This document shows, in pieces, positions 19,034-24,495 of a stretch of 24,495 bases of DNA. Source of the DNA: Coprinopsis marcescibilis (Eukaryota; Basidiomycota; Agaricomycetes; Agaricales; Psathyrellaceae). Where the stretch lies: positions 1 through 24,495 of the forward strand of contig ML210465.1 of NCBI GenBank assembly GCA_004369085.1, in the 5' to 3' direction. Made by a program: the position numbers and the translations under genes. The notes beneath the pieces were generated by a model that saw nothing but the letters and a program-made list of their open reading frames with translations, did not search any database and was not told where the DNA came from. Numbering within the stretch: the first letter of the stretch is position 1; the number at the start of each line of letters is the position of its first letter.

Positions 19034-20440
19034 ATGGTTGGCACCGATAGGACCCGAAAGACCCACATCAGTCCCGATGTCATACAACAACTCAAGTCCA
19101 TGTCCCTCATCGAGAGACTCTCCCTCAACAAGACCATAGAACAGGAGAACCTGGACAAGATCAATCTGACCAAGAAACGGGATAGTATCGCATCATCGGT
19201 AACCATCACACCATCGGAAGTAGAAGAACTAAAAGATCCGTCCTTCTTCGAGCTGGTCAAAGACTGCTGCTCCAAAAAGGTCAAACTGGCCCTACTACCT
19301 TTTCACAAAGGCATCGCAGCAGCCAAGGAGCTGGCGAAGAAGAGGAAAGCGGACAGGGACGCAGAAGATGAGAGGTCGACCAAGAAAGCCAGTTACCAGA
19401 TCTCGGCCAACAACGAGACCGAATGGGTCGAGGGCGATGACTCTCTCACGAACATCAAAATCGCCGAGCTTCTTCTGATCACTGATGCCAACTGTAACCT
19501 ACCACTCTCATGGTTTACCCCGGCTAGGTTCGAGTGGCTCAACAAAAACCACCACAAACTCCCACCGCCCATCGCGCTCAAGTGCGACTCGGCGGGTAAC
19601 AAAACCACCACCTACATCCTCGATGTTAACAAAATCAAGACCGACGAGCGCTTCCCCATCCTGCATGGCGGCGATTACCCCGAGAACATTGCCGAATTCC
19701 AGGCGGCAGCGGAGAACTACACCTACTTCCAGAGCCTCCGCGATGCTGACCCCGAAAATCCTGTCAACAAGAATTTTTGGGAGGCCCACTTCAAAGCCTA
19801 CCTGGAGAAGCCAGACAGGATCAAGTACTTCGAGGTATGGCTCCCTATTGACGCCGAGATGAGAGAGGAGCGCAGGCTCAAACAGGCCTCGTTCAACCCC
19901 ACCTATTTCAACCGACAATGGGAGCGCTGCAAGCGCTTGCACGAGTCCACTACTGCGGCCATAGCACTGATCAAGGAGGCCAAGAAAGAGGCAGAGGAGA
20001 AGATCAGAGAGAGCGAGAGGAAGATGGAAGAGATGAGGAGGCAGTTGGAGAGTGTGAAAGGGGGAAGTGCCAGTCGTGGCAACAACAGCGGGCGTGGAGG
20101 CCAGTCCTTTCGTGACAACGCACCGTCCGCGTCAGGACCCACCTCCGCATCGTCCTCAGGTGAACCGGCCCACTTCATCTGTGTCCTATGCGGCAAGAGA
20201 GGCCACAGCATCCACACCCACGGCGGTAAGGGTGAAAAACACCCCCAACCGGTCTGGGCCAAGCGCGCAGGTCGAGCACTCGTCCACCCCACCACCGATG
20301 CTGAAATCTGTATCAACTGGAACGTCAACGGGAAATCCGACAAATGCACCCACGGCACGACCAGAAGCCACATCTGCTCCTTCTGCGGCTCCAAGGAACA
20401 CCACGCCACCAGCTGGAGCTGCAGGGCCAAGCCTGCTTGA
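19034..20440 (+). CDS. Gag-like protein of the retrotransposon
   Basis: An intronless frame of 468 residues starting at the first ATG after the left repeat (ACAATGG). It is presumed to package the element RNA. It is acidic and basic mixed, with a long helix likely to form a coiled coil near residues 300-345 (EAKKEAEEKIRESERKMEEM). A Gly/Ser-rich linker follows, then two zinc-binding clusters at the C-terminus: CVLCGKRGHSIHTH, and C-x-x-WN..C..H..HICSFCGSKEHHA..C. The second cluster type (C, WN, C, H, C-x2-C, H, C) is what I expect in gag proteins of DIRS/Ngaro-like elements. It overlaps the RT frame by several hundred bases in a different register, so RT must be made by frameshifting, alternative splicing or reinitiation. 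Confidence 0.8.
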   Translation: MVGTDRTRKTHISPDVIQQLKSMSLIERLSLNKTIEQENLDKINLTKKRDSIASSVTITPSEVEELKDPSFFELVKDCCSKKVKLALLPFHKGIAAAKELAKKRKADRDAEDERSTKKASYQISANNETEWVEGDDSLTNIKIAELLLITDANCNLPLSWFTPARFEWLNKNHHKLPPPIALKCDSAGNKTTTYILDVNKIKTDERFPILHGGDYPENIAEFQAAAENYTYFQSLRDADPENPVNKNFWEAHFKAYLEKPDRIKYFEVWLPIDAEMREERRLKQASFNPTYFNRQWERCKRLHESTTAAIALIKEAKKEAEEKIRESERKMEEMRRQLESVKGGSASRGNNSGRGGQSFRDNAPSASGPTSASSSGEPAHFICVLCGKRGHSIHTHGGKGEKHPQPVWAKRAGRALVHPTTDAEICINWNVNGKSDKCTHGTTRSHICSFCGSKEHHATSWSCRAKPA

Positions 20441-22383
20441 ACGCTTCCTGGAGACGGCAGCCCCGGAGCGTCTGAAATACAAAGACCTCAGCGATACCAT
20501 ACACCAACGCACGCCAAACAACCCAGCCAACCAAAAAGTCTTCGAAGAGATTGTCTGCCCCTACAACGCCGACGCCTTCGAGGAGCTCATCAACAAACAC
20601 AACCTTGGCGACACCTACTCCAACCTACCACGCCATCTCCGAGAGGGCTTCCCTATCGGCCAGATGCCTGAACTCAAAACCACCTTCATCCACCCAAACC
20701 ACCCATCCTGCCACATGAACGACAATGATGTCAGAGCCTACGTAGAGGGAGAAAAGAAGGCTGGCAGGATGAGCGGCAAATACACCAGAAAGGAGGTGGA
20801 AGAAATCTGCGGCGGCCCAGTCTATGTATCACCACTCATCGTGGCCACGCAGACGCAGCAACCCGGTGTCCCAGACAAAAAGAGAATCTGCCGACATCTG
20901 TCGAAAGAGTCTCGCCACGCACCCTCTGTAAATTCGCACATTGCGAAAGAGGATTTCCCTACACGCTTCGACACCGCCTTAAAGGTGGCCGACACCGTGA
21001 GTACCCACCCCACACACCATCCAGATATCTGGCCATGGTCCCTGACCTTCATCCGCCTCAGCGGCCATGATGCGTCCCCAACACCATGCATCCATGTCAG
21101 TGGCCATGCCCAGATATCTGGCTGTCCTCTACCCATAAGACACCAGCTAACCACCCAACCCACAGATCTCTGCAGCACCCCCTGGAACCCAGGCGTGCAC
21201 GCTGGACATCGAAAAATTCCACCGAACTTGCCCAGCCCACCCATCCCACAAATGCTGGCTCGTCATCAAAATTGGTGATGATGAATACTACATCGACCAC
21301 TGTGTGCCTTTCGGCACACGAAGTGCCAGCGGAATAGCTGGAATGGTCGGCAACTGCGTCATCGACATCTGGGAAGCAGAAGAGGTGAAACCCACCTTCA
21401 AGTATGAAGACGACATCACAGTTCTGCGGACACCAACTGCAAACGGGAAATTCATCGAGGGAGGCTACCGATACGACTACGACGGACCTGAAGCCTTGCG
21501 ACGGATTGAGACACTGAGAGTCCCCTGGCACCCCGACAAAGGAGATGGTATCTTCCGCACACGGTTCAAGTATATTGGATTCTCATGGGACATAGAGGAG
21601 AAATGGGTCAGCCTGCCAGAGGAGAAGAGGATGAAATTCTTGGAGCGTACCCGCCGATTCCTGGACGGCTTCGAGGGACACTGCCTGTGCACGCTCAACG
21701 ACGTAGAGAAGATTCATGGCTCGCTCTGCCATGTCTCCTTTGTCTACGTTGAAGGACGGAGCCGCCTTGCCTCCCTCACCAATTTTTCCACCTCCTACAA
21801 AGACAACTGCTTCATCAAGCGATTTCTGCCTGACCCTGTTGTCAGAGACCTCCACTGGTGGAAAGTCAAACTCTCCACCCCAGCCATTGCCAGATCCATC
21901 CGAAACAGAGGCCCCCCAAAGGACCTCAACCTTTTCGTCGACGCCTCCACCTCATGGGGCATTGGCATCATCATTGGGGGCAGATGGGCCGCCTACCGCC
22001 TCCAACCGGGCTGGAAAGAACGCGACAGGGACATTTGCTGGCTGGAAACAATTGCAATTGAACTGCTCATATACTTTCTGGACCTACTTGGGCATCGGGA
22101 CAGCAACCTCCTGATCCACTCGGACAACCAAGGCACTATTGGAGCGATTACCAAAGGCAGAAGCCCGAACCACCACATCAACCTCAGCGTTCGGCGCATC
22201 TACGACTCCATCGTACCCCTGGGCATCCTACCCACTCTCACATATGTGCGATCGGAGGATAACCCTGCTGATCCGATCTCACGGGGCATCCTAGGATCCC
22301 TCCCCAACCATATCCAACTCAACCCAGAACTCCCACCCACCCTTGCCACTGCCATTGAATATGTCACGCCCCACCATTGCTGA
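20298..22383 (+). CDS. Reverse transcriptase-RNase H of the retrotransposon
   Basis: Two exons, 20298-20996 and 21166-22383, spliced in phase 0; about 638 residues from the ATG at 20298. The open frame extends further 5' without another ATG (to at least 20067), so the true start is uncertain. The N-terminal segment has YNADAFEELINKHNL and REGFPIGQMPELKTTFIHPN. RT motifs follow: VYVSPL, KKRICRHLS, EDFPTRFDT, the catalytic Asp of CTLDIEKFHRT straight after the splice junction, IDHCVPFGTRSAS, and YEDD as the YxDD box. RNase H residues are the Asp of FVDAS, the Glu of WLETIAIE, the Asp of HSDNQG, and the last Asp in EDNPADPISRG. No stops break it. The last 23 nt overlap the YR start. The domain call is sure. 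Confidence 0.88.
20997..21165 (+). other. Intron of the RT gene, filled by a large hairpin
   Basis: The donor GTGAGT at 20997 and acceptor CCACAG ending at 21165, with a branch-like GCTAAC at 21145-21150, join the two RT frames exactly. Without removal the frame passes into a different register and loses the YxDD half. At 169 nt it is about three times longer than other introns in the window; the excess is the inverted repeat at 21021-21121. Confidence 0.85.
21021..21121 (+). repeat. Inverted repeat inside the RT intron
   Basis: CCAGATATCTGGCCATGG at 21021-21038 pairs with CCATGCCCAGATATCTGG at 21104-21121 (17 of 18). Pairing continues imperfectly inward. Each arm also contains its own 12-bp perfect palindrome CCAGATATCTGG. 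In RNA this would fold into a long stem that brings the splice sites together. Confidence 0.85.
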
Positions 22384-23813
22384 GAGAATCACACCCAGCA
22401 GGCCAAGCTTCTTTGGTGTGGCAGCAAGGGCCACCTATTGCAACCACTGCACCCAAAACGGCACCAAAACCGAACCACCCCAAGCATCAACCACCAAAAC
22501 CATCACGCCCAAGACCGAAACCACTGTAAACCCACGCATCCAACCCTACACCCAACGCAAGCCCAAACAGGGCAACGATGTCACGTCCAACAGCCTACGA
22601 CCAAAAGTCCCAGCCAGCCGACGACTCCTTGACTGGACCACAACCTACAGCGAGAACGCCAAGGCTGAGCTCCTCACCCACTTCCCAGAAGAGCTCTTTG
22701 ACACCGCCCGAAACACCATGTCACGCTCCCTAGCCACTACCACACTATCCACCTATTCGGCGGGCCTCCTCAGGTTCACCCAGTTCTGTGACGAATGGAA
22801 CATCAGCGAAGATGACCGCATGCCCGCCAGCCCCATTCTCCTCGCAGCATTCCTGGGGAAGCATGCAGGCTCAGTGGCGGGACCCACCGCAAAGAACTGG
22901 ATTGCGGGCCTTCGCATGTGGCACATCGTACACGATGTGCCATGGCACATCGTACACGATGTGCCATGGCACGGTGACCACGAATGGGTCCGGCTCTCCC
23001 TTTGAACCACAAGCAAAGAGGGGACCCGTTTCAAACGACCCATCCGAAAACCAGTGACAATCAACCACCTACAAGCTCTCAGGGTAAACACACCCATCTC
23101 CATTACCTACACAATCTAACCTACCACCACAGAACTCGCTGGACATCAGCCTTCTGAGGTCTGCAGCCATCTTTGCGATCGCTGTCGTCACATTTTTTGG
23201 CTGTCGTCGACTCGGAGAGACAACCACACCCTCCGCAGCCACATTCAACCCAAAGTTGCATGCATCCCGAGCCTGCGAAATCATCTTCCGCACCGCAGAA
23301 GATGGCACTGAGTCGGCGATCGTGCGCATTCCATGGACCAAAACAACCAAAGAGGCAGGAGGAACAATTATCCTCACAGCCCGTGCCGACAACCTATGTC
23401 CTGTGAAGGCCCTCAAAAACCACCTCCAAACCAACGACCTACCTGAAGATGCTCCGCTATTCGCATACAAAGCACCAACCAATGACAACACGGCAGCCTG
23501 GGCACACCTCTGCAAACCAGACTTCCTCAAAACGGTCAACGACATCTGGAGAATGCACCACCTCTACGAAGTCAACGGTCACAGCTTCAGGATTGGGGGC
23601 ACGGTCACACTACTCCTAGCCGGTGTACCACCCAAGACAGTTGCAGCCACAGGCGGCTGGACATCTCTAGCCTTCCTTGGATACTGGCGCCGTATCGAGG
23701 ACATAGTCACCATGGCCACATCACAGGCCTACCGACAAAATACAATCGCCGAACTTGGCATCGCTTTCGAAAAGTTTAGAATACAACAGAACCTACTGTC
23801 TTCCAGCCTCTAG
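22361..23813 (+). pseudogene. Tyrosine recombinase of the retrotransposon, one premature stop
   Basis: Two exons, 22361-23083 and 23133-23813; the 49-nt intron has GTAAAC, a CTAAC branch and ACCACAG. The open frame would be about 467 codons. The N-terminal part has a core-binding-like region (TLSTYSAGLLRFTQFCDEW, MPASPILLAAFLGKHAG). The catalytic part has FFGCRRLGE (first Arg), HSFRIGG (His and second Arg), GGW in place of the usual second His, and LGYWRR (nucleophile Tyr). This enzyme would join circular cDNA into the genome. A TGA at 23003-23005 interrupts the frame, and the same frame clearly continues beyond it to the intron. A 24-bp in-frame duplication lies just before. The product is therefore expected to be truncated before all catalytic residues. 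Confidence 0.85.
22919..22966 (+). repeat. Two perfect 24-bp tandem units, each a palindrome, in the YR gene
   Basis: The unit has 11-bp arms TGGCACATCGT and ACGATGTGCCA around a central AC. It occurs at 22919-22942 and 22943-22966, encoding WHIVHDVP twice. Related recombinases, as I recall them, have a single such stretch. The unit length keeps the frame. Confidence 0.9.
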
Positions 23814-24359
23814 TTTCCCTTAGCATACACAAGTCCACGGCTTTCAATTTCAAGTTTCAACCTCTCAAGTCTCGTTCTTCACTACCTTCCATTCTATCGC
23901 ACATTCTCATCCATCGCCAATTAAATAATCATACTGCCCGCATGCTGAAGGCTCCACCCGGGGGTATCAGCCCGCCTCGCTGCACCGAGCCACCCTGCTA
24001 GTTATGAGCCTTCTGCTCCGATTGGCATGGCTGGCTGGCTCGGCAACTACAGCGAGCAGCCTGATCTCCAGACATTCTGGACCAGCGACCCGGGCCCTTG
24101 GCAGCTGCCTGCTGCTGCTGAGATCCTGCCGGCTGGTGTCCGTGCGCGATGCGCACAGACCCCCCAGCGCGCCCGGGCCTCCGGCCCCCGCACCCTTGCG
24201 ACTCGGACTGGTTCTGAGTGGCGAGTCCTGACCTTTCCCCCTATCTCACTTGGATCAAGTGAAGTATCAGCGAAATACATTACAGCTAGCATACGGTACA
24301 GCCGTAAGGTATTTCGCCCCCCCCCCCCTTTTCTCTCGACTAGATCGTAGCCAGCTTAT
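23814..24359 (+). other. 3' non-coding region of the retrotransposon
   Basis: These 546 bp lie between the YR stop and the right repeat and have no recognisable gene. They contain a nested inverted repeat (24270-24317) followed by 12 C residues. In a split-direct-repeat element this is where B1 would lie; its partner would be beyond the window. Confidence 0.6.
24270..24328 (+). repeat. Nested hairpin followed by a C12 tract
   Basis: GCGAAATAC (24270-24278) pairs with GTATTTCGC (24309-24317). After one mismatch TTAC and GTAA extend the stem. An inner TACGG..CCGTA can form instead. A run of 12 C (24317-24328) follows directly, 31 bp before the right repeat. Confidence 0.75.
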
Positions 24360-24495
24360 TGGTTGATGAGAGATGAGGAACGAATTGCCCATCTGAGGAT
24401 AAGCCGGCGCAGAGAGACACGTCGGGCTGCTACCGTATTTGGGATTGGAGTCCCAATACCTTTACCAGACGCATCGGAACGTGTCGGGACCCTTA
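24360..24495 (+). repeat. Right copy of the terminal repeat, cut by the window end
   Basis: This copy is gap-free against 18769-18904 with three differences at 24386, 24446 and 24473. It reaches the last base of the window, so its full length is not known. Confidence 0.93.

Larger units (their letters stand above)
18769..24495 (+). mobile_element. Ngaro/DIRS-class tyrosine-recombinase retrotransposon (runs off the window)
   Basis: The element has a terminal repeat at 18769-18904 recurring at 24360-24495, and the gene order gag, RT-RNase H, tyrosine recombinase. It has no integrase, protease or classic LTR layout, so the Ngaro/DIRS class is the natural reading: gag then RT-RH then YR is the Ngaro order. 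In that class the right repeat would be A2 of a split direct repeat (A1..B1-A2-B2), with B2 beyond the window; this cannot be checked here. A full LTR-like repeat, or the start of a second copy, is not excluded. From the start of one repeat to the other is 5591 bp. The coding strand is rich in C and A, unlike the host genes. The YR gene has one premature stop, so this copy is probably inactive unless helped in trans. Confidence 0.88.

Noticed and set aside
19393..20600. Several minus frames of 70-175 codons across gag and RT
   Set aside because: They are shadows of the gag and RT reading frames, caused by the C/A-rich coding strand, and show no domains.
22919..22966. CRISPR-like repeat
   Set aside because: Only two directly adjacent units with no spacers, in a coding frame of a eukaryotic retroelement.
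18769..24495. Ordinary Gypsy or Copia LTR retrotransposon
   Set aside because: No integrase or protease is present, the last gene is a tyrosine recombinase with R, HxxR and Y, and the RT-RNase H motifs are of DIRS/Ngaro type.

Overview
The window looks like nuclear DNA of a mushroom-type fungus (Basidiomycota, Agaricomycetes). Genes are cut by many short introns, mostly 46-76 nt, with GT..AG ends and CTAAC/CTGAY-like branch sites. The proteins are those expected in this class: RBR ubiquitin ligases with a fungal N-terminus, a NACHT-TPR NOD-like receptor, multipass membrane proteins of no named family, and a tyrosine-recombinase retrotransposon. No genus can be read from the sequence. All exon models are my own hand splicing, checked by reading phase and paralogue comparison.

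Layout. (1) 150-942: debris, namely the broken C-terminus of an IS630/Tc1-like DDE transposase (+) and a possible lone N-terminal exon of a STAND-type gene (-). (2) 1683-5389 (+): two tandem paralogous RBR E3 ubiquitin ligases, duplicated with their upstream DNA in a unit of about 2.15 kb. (3) 5601-13954 (-): three tandem paralogues of a protein with about 13 membrane segments. Each has eight exons with the same intron positions and phases, each has a TATA-like box 60-78 bp before the ATG, and they encode 621, 597 and 628 residues. (4) 15049-18713 (-): a six-exon NACHT-TPR receptor of about 1126 residues, with a 9-nt first exon and a 70-bp duplication at its 3' end. (5) 18769 to the window end (+): a retrotransposon with gag, RT-RNase H and tyrosine recombinase. 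Its order and its terminal repeat fit the Ngaro/DIRS class. Its left end lies 55 bp upstream of the receptor's start codon.

How it fits together. Tandem RBR ligases, a tandem membrane family and an NLR beside transposon debris are typical of a fast-changing accessory region. No sequence evidence shows that the groups act in one pathway. The best candidate for something undescribed is the tandem membrane family. The most informative structural signals are in the retroelement: a hairpin-filled intron, a palindromic in-frame duplication, terminal-repeat differences that are all CpG transitions, and a premature stop in the recombinase.
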